Assembly (NCBI RefSeq): GCF_900188005.1
Contig: NZ_FZNR01000023.1
Location: 62,001-126,000, forward strand
DNA: 64,000 bases
Source: Actinoplanes regularis
GTDB taxonomy: Bacteria > Actinomycetota > Actinomycetes > Mycobacteriales > Micromonosporaceae
Direction: 5' to 3'
The translations under genes were made by a program, and so were the position numbers. Positions 11,770-18,619 of this stretch are shown piece after piece. Positions within the stretch are counted from its first letter, which is position 1, and each line of letters opens with the position of its first letter. The notes under the pieces were generated by a model. It was not told the DNA's origin. It did no database searches and was given only the letters and a program-made list of their open reading frames with translations.

Positions 11770-13311
11770 GTGACCGTTCCCACATATCCACCGTCGTACC
11801 CGATGGCACAGCCACCGCCGGGACGTCCGGCCACCGTCACGGTCGCGTCCGTCCTTCTTTTCGCGGTCGCCCTGATCCAGTTGGTGTACTCGATCCTGGT
11901 CTTCTCCGTGCTCGACCAGGCCGGGGAGGTCTACGACACGGAGTACAGCGGCACCGAGCTCGAGAACGTCGGGACCGTCATCGGCGGGTTCGCGGGCATC
12001 CTGATCGTGCTGTACCTGATCATCGGGATCGGCATGGCGCTGCTCGGTGTCTTCAACCTGCGTGGCAGTCAGCCGGCGCGAGTGATCACCTGGGTTCTGT
12101 CGGGCGTGCTGATGTGCTGCACGGTGTTCGTGCCGCAGACCGCGACGGGTCTGGTGACGAGTTTCGCCTCGGCGTTCGCGGACGTCGAAGGCAGCGGATT
12201 CGGTCTGCCGACCCAGCGGGAACTGGACGCTCGGCTCGTGGACGTGGTGCCGGGGTGGTTCGGGTCGATCGGCGTGCTCGTCACGTTGTCGGGGATGCTG
12301 GCGCTGATCGCGGTGGTCATCCTGCTGGCGCTGCCGCCGTCGAACCGGTTCTTCCGGAAGCCGGTGGCGGGCGGGTGGAGCCCGTATCAGCAGCCGGGGT
12401 ATCCGGGTGGGTATCCGCAGCCGATGTACGGACAGCCGTATCCGGGGGGATTCGGGCAGCCGGGTCAGTCGCCGTTCGGACAGCCGCCTTCCGGGCAGCC
12501 GGGCCAGCCGCAAGGTGGGCAGCCGCCTTCCGGGCAGCCGGGGCAGCCGCAATTCGGGCAGCCGCCGTTCGGGCAGCCGGGGCAGCCGCAGGGTGGGCAG
12601 CCGGGTCAGCCGCCGTTTGGGCAGCCGCCTTCCGGGCAGCTGGGGCAGCCGCCGTTCGCGCAGCCGGGTCAGCCACCGCTCGGTCAGCCACCGCTCGGTC
12701 AGCCGCCGTTTGGGCAGCCGCCTTCCGGGCAGCTGGGGCAGCCGCCGTTCGGGCAGCCGCCGTTCGCGCCGCATGGCCAGCCGCAGGGTGGGCAACCGTC
12801 TTTCGGGCAGCCGGGGCAGCCGGCGCCGGGGTTGCCGCCCTATCCCGGGCAGGCGGGTGGGCCTGGTGCCTTCCCGGCTCCTGCTGTCCAGCCGGGCGAG
12901 CCAGGGTTCCCCGGCAACCCGTGGCAGCCGCCGGCGTCCGCTCCACCGGCGTCCGCGCCGCCGGTCTCGGGGCCTCTCTCCGGGCCGCCTTCGTATGGGG
13001 CACCGCCTTTCTCCGGGCCGCCGTCGTATGGGCCACCGCCCTTCTCGGGACCGCCTTCTTCGTATGGACCGCCTTCCTACGAGCCGTCGGCTTTCCAGCC
13101 GCCGGTTTCGGAGCCATCGACCGGCTTCGGGCCGCCGAGCGACCCGTGGCAGTCGCCGCCCCCGCCTCCGGACGTCTCCTTCGACCGGCCCTCGGGTGGT
13201 GAGCAACCTCTGCCCAGTTCGGATTCGGGTGAGCAGGACGAGCGGCCGCCGTCCGCACCGCAGTCGGCGCCTCCCTCCGACGAGCAACGGCCGCCGCGCG
13301 ACTCGGCCTGA
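11770..13311 (+). CDS. Four-helix membrane protein with Gly-Gln-Pro repeat tail
   Basis: 513 residues. After a Pro-rich cytoplasmic start (about 1-22) come four hydrophobic helices: about 23-48, 72-95, 105-130 and 160-187, the third and fourth separated by an extracytoplasmic loop with FADVEGSGFGLPTQREL. From about residue 200 to the end the protein is low-complexity: GQPPFGQPGQPQG-type repeats, then PPSYGPPPFSGPPS repeats, finally a Ser/Pro/acidic tail. GTG 11770 is preferred to ATG 11749, which would overlap the GAGGAGG ribosome-binding site. The next gene is a paralogue with the same plan. The tail is presumably cytoplasmic and disordered; role unknown (scaffold or polar protein are only possibilities). 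Confidence 0.85.
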   Translation: MTVPTYPPSYPMAQPPPGRPATVTVASVLLFAVALIQLVYSILVFSVLDQAGEVYDTEYSGTELENVGTVIGGFAGILIVLYLIIGIGMALLGVFNLRGSQPARVITWVLSGVLMCCTVFVPQTATGLVTSFASAFADVEGSGFGLPTQRELDARLVDVVPGWFGSIGVLVTLSGMLALIAVVILLALPPSNRFFRKPVAGGWSPYQQPGYPGGYPQPMYGQPYPGGFGQPGQSPFGQPPSGQPGQPQGGQPPSGQPGQPQFGQPPFGQPGQPQGGQPGQPPFGQPPSGQLGQPPFAQPGQPPLGQPPLGQPPFGQPPSGQLGQPPFGQPPFAPHGQPQGGQPSFGQPGQPAPGLPPYPGQAGGPGAFPAPAVQPGEPGFPGNPWQPPASAPPASAPPVSGPLSGPPSYGAPPFSGPPSYGPPPFSGPPSSYGPPSYEPSAFQPPVSEPSTGFGPPSDPWQSPPPPPDVSFDRPSGGEQPLPSSDSGEQDERPPSAPQSAPPSDEQRPPRDSA

Positions 13312-13346
13312 CCCGCGACGTCAGCCCATCCTCTCCGACGTTTCCT

Positions 13347-13380
13347 GAACCGGCTCGCCTGTCCACAGGCGGGCCGGTTC
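13347..13380 (+). terminator. Terminator after first repeat-protein gene
   Basis: 15-base stem with one wobble pair (13347-13361 with 13366-13380) and a four-base TCCA loop, 36 bases after the stop codon at 13311. It separates the two paralogous membrane-protein genes. Confidence 0.75.
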
Positions 13381-13466
13381 GCTATCCACAGGCGTTCCGG
13401 TCGGCCCGCGGCACGTCTCGGACACGCGATAGGTTTCGTGCCAGCCGAACACCGCGGGAGCCATCG

Positions 13467-15149
13467 ATGTCCTACGCAGCCGTGCCACCCGTCACCGCGC
13501 CGCCGCCACCCACCGGTGGCCGGCCGCCAGCCGTGACAACCGCCTCCGCCCTGCTCTGGCTGATGGGTGCGGCCGGGCTCTGCTACGCCATCGTCACCGT
13601 CGTGATCGCCGCCGGCACGGTCAGCCGTTTCCGGGACGTGGCCAGCGGAAACGAGGCGGACAACTTCGTCGCCGTGATCTGGCTCGATGCCGCGCTCGCC
13701 GCGGTGCTGTCGATCCTGTTCTTCGCGCTCCTCGTGGTGCTCGGCATCGGCCTGCGCCGGGGCAGCCGGGTCGCCCGGGTTACCTCCCTCGTGATTTGCG
13801 TGCTGGGTGTGTTCGGGGGGCTCGTCTCGTTCGTCACGGTGCTGGTGCAGCGCGCCGGAGACCCGGTGCCGGGGTCGGTCAGCGACGTGCTCGGGTCGGC
13901 GTACCCGGAAGGGTGGATCGGCCTCAACGTCGTGGTCGCGGCTCTCCAGGTCCTTGCCTACCTCGCCGTCAGCGCGATGCTGTTGGCCGCCCCTCGGGCG
14001 TTCTTCGGCCTTGCGCCCAAGCCCCTCTCGCCTCGTGGCACTCCGCCCGCGCCGCCCTATGGGGTTCCGCTCGGCTCAGCTGCCGCGCCCTACGGCGCTG
14101 CTTCGGGCGGACCTTATGGCCCGCCGCAGCCGTCCTACGGTGCCCAGCCCGGCACGCCCTACGGTGCCCAGCCCGGCACGCCCTACGGTGCCCAGCCCGG
14201 CACGCCCTACGGTGCCCAGCCTGGTCCGTCTTACGGCGCGCAGCCCGGGTCGCCCTACGGCGCGCAGCCCGGGTCGCCCTACGGCGCGCAGCCCGGGTCG
14301 CCCTACGGCGCGCAGCCCGGGTCGCCCTACGGCGCGCAGCCCGGGTCGCCCTACGGCGCGCAGCCCGGGTCGCCCTACGGCGCGCAGCCCGGGTCGCCCT
14401 ACGGCGCGCAGCCCGGGTCGCCCTACGGTGCCCAGCCCGGGTCGCCTGACGGCGCCCAGCCAGGGTTGCCTTATGGCGCCCAGCCCGGAGTGTCCTATGG
14501 CGCGCAGCCGGACGGTTCCTACGGCCTCCAGCCCGGCGGGCCGTATGGGGCGGCGCCGTGGTCATCGCCGGGAGCGCCCGGTGAGATGACTTCAGGGGCC
14601 CCCTATGGTGCGCTCTATCCGGGGACTGCGGGCCCGCAAGCGGGATACCCGCCGGTCGGTGGCTTCCCCGCCACGTCACCTGTCGGCAGCCCGCCGTCTG
14701 CCGGTTCCCCGAGCGGTGCGCCTGAGGGCTCGTCAAGCGGTGTGTCCGCTGGTTCCTCGAGCGGTGCGCCTGGGGGCTCGTCAAGCGGTGTGTCCGCTGG
14801 TTCCTCGAGCGGTGCGCCTGGGGGCTCGTCAAGCGGTGTGTCCGCTGGTTCCTCGAGCGGTGCGCCTGGGGGCTCGTCAAGCGGTGTGTCCGCTGGTTCC
14901 TCGAGCGGTGCGCCTGGGGGCTCGTCAAGCGGTGTGTCCGCTGGTTCCTCGAGCGGTGCGCCTGGCGGCTCGTCAAGCGGTGTGCCTGCCGGTTCCCCAA
15001 GCGGTGCGTCCGCTGGTTCCCCAAGCGGTGCGCCCGGCGGCTCCTCAAACGATGCACCCGCTGGCCCCCCAAGTGATGGACCGGGTGATGCCACCCTGGC
15101 GGTCCCGTCTGAGGGTGGTGCGTCGGGTGACGAGGGCGCCGACAGGTAG
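13467..15149 (+). CDS. Four-helix membrane protein with YGAQPGSP and Gly/Ser repeat tail
   Basis: 560 residues with the same plan as its upstream neighbour: Pro-rich start, four hydrophobic helices at about 25-50, 68-92, 100-122 and 148-175, then a very long low-complexity tail. The tail has about 17 octapeptide units of the YGAQPGSP type (about residues 222-358), a linker, then 16-residue Ser/Gly/Ala/Val/Pro units (about residues 419-500) and an acidic end. The DNA under both repeats is nearly identical between copies, pointing to recent expansion by slippage or recombination. The conserved membrane half argues that the frame is real; the tail would be disordered. Function unknown. Confidence 0.84.
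   Translation: MSYAAVPPVTAPPPPTGGRPPAVTTASALLWLMGAAGLCYAIVTVVIAAGTVSRFRDVASGNEADNFVAVIWLDAALAAVLSILFFALLVVLGIGLRRGSRVARVTSLVICVLGVFGGLVSFVTVLVQRAGDPVPGSVSDVLGSAYPEGWIGLNVVVAALQVLAYLAVSAMLLAAPRAFFGLAPKPLSPRGTPPAPPYGVPLGSAAAPYGAASGGPYGPPQPSYGAQPGTPYGAQPGTPYGAQPGTPYGAQPGPSYGAQPGSPYGAQPGSPYGAQPGSPYGAQPGSPYGAQPGSPYGAQPGSPYGAQPGSPYGAQPGSPYGAQPGSPDGAQPGLPYGAQPGVSYGAQPDGSYGLQPGGPYGAAPWSSPGAPGEMTSGAPYGALYPGTAGPQAGYPPVGGFPATSPVGSPPSAGSPSGAPEGSSSGVSAGSSSGAPGGSSSGVSAGSSSGAPGGSSSGVSAGSSSGAPGGSSSGVSAGSSSGAPGGSSSGVSAGSSSGAPGGSSSGVPAGSPSGASAGSPSGAPGGSSNDAPAGPPSDGPGDATLAVPSEGGASGDEGADR
14232..14423 (+). repeat. Eight exact 24-bp tandem repeats
   Basis: Eight identical copies of a 24-base unit encoding YGAQPGSP, flanked by four diverged copies upstream (about 14136-14231) and one near copy plus four degenerate ones downstream (to about 14539). 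It is inside the coding sequence of the second four-helix protein and keeps frame. Confidence 0.95.
14724..14963 (+). repeat. Five 48-bp tandem repeats
   Basis: Five near-identical copies of a 48-base unit encoding (E/G)GSSSGVSAGSSSGAP, followed by a more diverged copy. In frame within the same gene as the 24-bp repeat. Unit length is a multiple of three, so copy number can change without frameshift. Confidence 0.93.
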
Positions 15150-16292
15150 CCGGGCCTCTGGAGGCTGCCGTCGCTGCCAGCCCTAAGGAGTGACGGCCCG
15201 GTCGGATTGCCGACTGGGAGGGGTCTCGAGGGAAGCGGACGGCCGCCTCGGGCGCCTCGCTCGCTCTCGGTGGATACGCGCCGGGCGATGTGACGCAGGG
15301 TCCGAGAGCGGAGCCGGCCGCGGGTTCGGCTACGGAGAGTGTTCAAGGGCATCCCGAAGTGGTCTCGCGGCCGCCTGATCGGGCCGTAAACCGGCCCGCG
15401 CCTGGATCCGATGACGAATACTGGCGTCGGACGCCCGAGTGACCATGCGGAAGCGTGCCTAGATCCGGTTCCGTATCGACGACTGTGGGTCACTCGAACG
15501 GGTACAGACGGTTTCCTTCGCTGTCACTCGATCGGCTGTCCGGATAGCGGCAGATCGGCCGTCCGGTGGGTGTTTTTGCCTGGACGGACAAACGTGATTC
15601 CAGGCGTTCACAGCACTCTCACAGCCCGGCTACCAGGTGATCCTGGGGGATGGATGGGTACCGTGACGGTGTTACCCGCTTTGAGCTGCATCTATGGTCA
15701 CGGGAAAGGTCGAGCCCACTTGCGTGATCGGTAAACTTTCTTTACAGAGCCATGTAGAGCCCTGGGTCAATAGTTCCGTTACGCCCCGGCGGGGCGAAAG
15801 ATTCCGGTTTCCTTCAAGCCAGTACGCTCGATGTCGTGGAAGCACGGCAAGACCTGGGTAAATTCATCACTGAATTGCCCGTCGCACAGCGTGGCGTCGT
15901 GCTTTCATCGGGTCGTGAGGCGCGCAGCGACCCGTTGATCGCGCAGCGTGGCGTGACTGCCTCGACGCGTTCCGTGCCGAGTCATCGTTCGGATCGGTGA
16001 AACGAAACAATCGATGAATAGACAATGTGGGTTGGCTCACTCCCGAGAAGGGGATCGAGGGCTCGACACGGATAGGTAGCGACCAAGTGGCGGCTGAGGC
16101 GTTGCAGGAGGCAGAGACCGAAGTCGTGTTGCCGGGAAGGTTGATCGGATGAGCGGTGCGGTACGGGGTTCCGAACCGTGTCGGCGGTTGACCGACAAGG
16201 CGATCGATGTCGGCCTTACGGCCTGAAAGTTAGCCGGTTCGTTCCTGCTCACATGCAGGAGAATCGATGCAGTTGGTGGAAGGATGGAGATC
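15150..16292. other. 1.1-kb gene-poor stretch
   Basis: No convincing gene on either strand. It is less GC-rich than its surroundings, especially 15700-16050. The best small frame is GTG 15836 to TGA 16000 (54 codons), which contains two near-identical CAGCGTGGCGT stretches and has no clear ribosome-binding site. A short inverted repeat GTAAA-N5-TTTAC lies at 15731-15745. The 3' part must hold the promoter of the ArsR gene at 16293. It could contain a degraded gene or an untranslated RNA, but nothing seen supports naming one. Confidence 0.5.
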
Positions 16293-16661
16293 GTGGGAAC
16301 TGCGTTGGCGGAAATGACGATGCCTCAGATCTCGCCGCTTGCCGGCGAGCCAATTGAACGCGCCGACGCCGAGCGCCTGGCGGGAGTGCTGAAGGCGCTC
16401 GCCGACCCGGCACGGCTGCGGCTGCTGAGCCTTATCCAGTCCGCGACGGACGGTGAGGCCTGTGTCTGCGACCTCACGGCTCCGCTGGGCCTCTCACAGC
16501 CGACCGTGAGTCACCACCTGCGGATTCTGACCGAGGCGGGTCTGCTTGAGCGTGAGAAGCGGGGAGTCTGGGCGTACTACCGCCTGGTGCCGACCGCGAT
16601 CGCGACCATCGCGGACCTGCTGACGCCGCCCCGCAAGCGGGCGACCAAGAAGGCTCGCTGA
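16293..16661 (+). CDS. ArsR-family transcriptional regulator
   Basis: 122 residues. Winged helix-turn-helix with the ArsR pattern LKALADPARLRLLSLI, then ACVCDLTAPLGLSQPTVSHHLRILTEAGLL and the wing EKRGVWAYYRLVP. The two cysteines of A-C-V-C-D-L match the metal- or metalloid-binding motif of ArsR-type sensors (ELCVCDL), so a thiophilic metal or arsenite may be the ligand. GTG 16293 has GGAAGG nine bases upstream; ATG 16284 has no spacing and is less likely. No arsenic or metal efflux gene is adjacent, which makes the target unclear. The C-terminal end is basic (RKRATKKAR). Confidence 0.9.
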   Translation: MGTALAEMTMPQISPLAGEPIERADAERLAGVLKALADPARLRLLSLIQSATDGEACVCDLTAPLGLSQPTVSHHLRILTEAGLLEREKRGVWAYYRLVPTAIATIADLLTPPRKRATKKAR

Positions 16662-16673
16662 GCGGTGGGTAAT

Positions 16674-16711
16674 GCCTGGCGTCACTGACACATGGGGGCG
16701 TGACGCCAGGC
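16674..16711 (+). terminator. Terminator after arsR-type gene
   Basis: 12-bp perfect inverted repeat (16674-16685 with 16700-16711) with a 14-base loop, 13 bases after the ArsR stop. It separates that gene from the aldolase gene. Confidence 0.75.
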
Positions 16712-16757
16712 CGAGGACCTCTTCCCTGGCCACCCCTGGCGATTCGAGGAGGAACGC

Positions 16758-17432
16758 GTGAACTACGTGCCCGGTGACCTGCGTGATCAGCTCGCGCACG
16801 TGGGTTACGACGTGGTCCAGGCCGGACTCGTCTGTGGCTCGGGCGGCAATCTGTCCGCCCGGATCCCCGACGAGGACGCCATCTGGGTCACCGCGAGCGG
16901 CGCCTGGCTCGACCGGCTCAGCCGGGCCACCTTCGCGCCGGTTCGGATCACGGACGGTGAACTCGCGACGGTCGGCGCCCTGCCACCGCCGCGCATCGAG
17001 CCGACCAGCGAGCTCGCGTTGCATCTCGCGCTCTACCGCGCCCGGCCGGACGTCAACGCCGTGGTGCACCTGCACCCGCAGACGGCGTTGCTGCTCGACG
17101 CGATCGGGGAGCACATCCGGATCGTCACCACGGACCATGCGTACTATCTGCGCCGGGTGTCGACCGTGCCGTTCCGGCTGCCGGGTACGACCGAGCTTGC
17201 CGCCATGACCGCCGCGATGGCCGCTGACGGGACCGACTGCCTCGTCCTCAGCCAGCACGGGTGTGTGGTTGTGGGCGACTCGGTGGAGCTGGCGCACAAG
17301 CGCGCCCGCAACCTCGAGGAGGCGGCTGCCTTGACGTTGAAGGCGCTGACCGCCGGTCGTTTGGAAAATCTCCGGGACTGCCCGGAAGAGTTCCTGGGCC
17401 GGCTCTCCGGGTCCGCGGCGGTCACCGTCTAG
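16758..17432 (+). CDS. Class II aldolase/adducin-family protein
   Basis: 224 residues, the usual size of L-fuculose-phosphate aldolase-type enzymes. Visible signatures are GLVCGSGGNLSARI (phosphate-binding loop, about residues 29-42), PTSELALHLALY with the catalytic glutamate (about residue 84), VVHLHPQTAL with two zinc-ligand histidines, and LSQHGCVVVGDSV with the third histidine. These zinc-dependent aldolases split sugar phosphates into dihydroxyacetone phosphate and an aldehyde; related members are epimerases or dehydratases (MtnB). The substrate cannot be assigned. GTG start with GAGGAGGA upstream. It is isolated between two terminators. Confidence 0.9.
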   Translation: MNYVPGDLRDQLAHVGYDVVQAGLVCGSGGNLSARIPDEDAIWVTASGAWLDRLSRATFAPVRITDGELATVGALPPPRIEPTSELALHLALYRARPDVNAVVHLHPQTALLLDAIGEHIRIVTTDHAYYLRRVSTVPFRLPGTTELAAMTAAMAADGTDCLVLSQHGCVVVGDSVELAHKRARNLEEAAALTLKALTAGRLENLRDCPEEFLGRLSGSAAVTV

Positions 17433-17451
17433 TCCGGACCCTTTGACGCTG

Positions 17452-17479
17452 CCAGCCGGCCGTCCCTATGGCCGGCTGG
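17452..17479 (+). terminator. Terminator after class II aldolase gene
   Basis: 10-bp perfect stem (17452-17461 with 17470-17479) and an eight-base loop, 19 bases downstream of the stop at 17432. Confidence 0.75.
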
Positions 17480-17494
17480 AATGCGTCTACGCTG

Positions 17495-17517
17495 AGCCTG
17501 GCCGTCACGGCCAGGCT
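17495..17517. terminator. Second hairpin in convergent gap
   Basis: 10-bp perfect stem (17495-17504 with 17508-17517), three-base loop, followed by CTTTCTG. It lies in the gap between the aldolase gene and the convergent DedA gene. Confidence 0.7.
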
Positions 17518-17555
17518 CTTTCTGTGCCGGGGACGTCTTCGAGCCCTGGATGCAT

Positions 17556-17589
17556 CTCAGCCGGCCCTGGGGCTTCAGGACCGGCTGAG
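17556..17589 (-). terminator. Hairpin downstream of DedA gene
   Basis: 9-bp stem (17556-17564 with 17581-17589), 16-base loop, 14 bases past the DedA stop codon on the minus strand. Likely the DedA terminator. Confidence 0.55.
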
Positions 17590-17603
17590 TGGTGGACTTC
17601 CGG

Positions 17604-18422
17604 TCAGGCGCGGTGCGAACGCGGCCGACGGTTCCGCTCGTCGTCCTCGTTGTCGAGGAGGTGGGCCGCCTCCGCGAGCCCGGCGATGCTGGCCGCGGCG
17701 ACCACACCGACCGCCGCCGACGGCTGCGGGCCCTGGTGGGTGCCGTTCTTCTTCGCCTTCCGTTCGCGCAGCATCTCGATGAAGATCGGTAGCGCGGACA
17801 GGAGCACGATCACCACGACGACCGGCAGGATGTAGCGGTCGATCTTGTCGCCGATGGCGTTGTAGATCTGCTTGGCGAGCGCGTAACCGATCAGCAGCAC
17901 GCCGTCGGTCCAGAGGATGCCGCCGACCACGTTCCAGATGAAGAACTGCCGGGCCGGCATGCCGAGGGTGCCGGCCACCGGGTTCAGGAACGTCCGCACG
18001 ATCGGGATGAACCGGGCCAGCACCACGGCCTTGGCCGGCCCGAACTTCTGGAAGTAGTACTCCGCCTTCTCCACGTACTCGCGCTTGAAGAGCTTCGAGT
18101 CGGGCCGGTCGAACATCTGGCGGCCATACCGGGCGCCGAGCCAGTGGCCGAGTTGGGCGCCGACGATCGCGCAGATCGGGGCACCGATCAGCAGGCCGAT
18201 CAGCGAGATCTGGGTGCCGCCGCCGAAGATCGCGTCGGCCACCGGGGACGCGGCGATACCCGCCAGGAACAGCAGCGAGTCACCTGGGAAGAAGAAGCCG
18301 ACCAACAGGCCGGTCTCCGCGAAGAGGATGGCCCACACGCCGGGCAGCCCGAAGGTGTGCAGCAGGTCCTTCGGATCCATCGGGTTCAGGGCGAGCTGCT
18401 CGGTGAGCGCACGGATGTCCAC
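17604..18422 (-). CDS. DedA-family membrane protein
   Basis: 272 residues. Contains the DedA/SNARE-associated core: ETGLLVGFFFPGDSLLFLAG (re-entrant loop and helix), GYALAK-type helices and ARFIPIVRTFLNPVAGTLGM, the conserved F(x)RxxPxxRT(x)xxxxAG motif. About five membrane segments, and a basic-then-acidic C-terminal tail of some 50 residues after RERKAKKNG. DedA proteins act in lipid carrier recycling (undecaprenyl phosphate or phosphatidylethanolamine translocation) and envelope homeostasis; which lipid is not evident. GTG start. As I recall, a DedA gene also lies beside fba in mycobacteria, which would fit this neighbourhood. Confidence 0.93.
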   Translation of the reverse strand: MDIRALTEQLALNPMDPKDLLHTFGLPGVWAILFAETGLLVGFFFPGDSLLFLAGIAASPVADAIFGGGTQISLIGLLIGAPICAIVGAQLGHWLGARYGRQMFDRPDSKLFKREYVEKAEYYFQKFGPAKAVVLARFIPIVRTFLNPVAGTLGMPARQFFIWNVVGGILWTDGVLLIGYALAKQIYNAIGDKIDRYILPVVVVIVLLSALPIFIEMLRERKAKKNGTHQGPQPSAAVGVVAAASIAGLAEAAHLLDNEDDERNRRPRSHRA

Positions 18423-18538
18423 GAGTAGCCAGGGTACCGGCCCCCTGGTCGCCCCGGCCTGTACGACCGCTGTGGATATCTTGTGCTCGCGGACAGGAAA
18501 CGAGAGGTCACCCGGGGTGCCGGCCGGGTGATCGGCCG

Positions 18539-18560
18539 GTCCCCGAGGATGCTCGGGGAC
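18539..18560 (-). terminator. Terminator after the Pnkp gene
   Basis: 9-bp perfect stem (18539-18547 with 18552-18560) with a four-base loop, 60 bases past the Pnkp stop on the minus strand. Confidence 0.6.
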
Positions 18561-18619
18561 GCGGCTCGATCGGTTCCGACCCGGTGATCAGGATGCTGAC
18601 CGGCCGGCACCTGGGGTGC

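Noticed and set aside
14232..14963. Repeat arrays as a possible CRISPR
   Set aside because: The units are directly adjacent with no unique spacers and keep a reading frame; they are coding tandem repeats.
15411..15734. 107-codon plus-strand frame
   Set aside because: Codon usage is not GC3-biased and the sequence shows no domain; likely chance.
15836..16000. 54-codon frame in the gene-poor region as a gene
   Set aside because: No ribosome-binding site, no family resemblance, modest codon bias; listed only within the gap feature.
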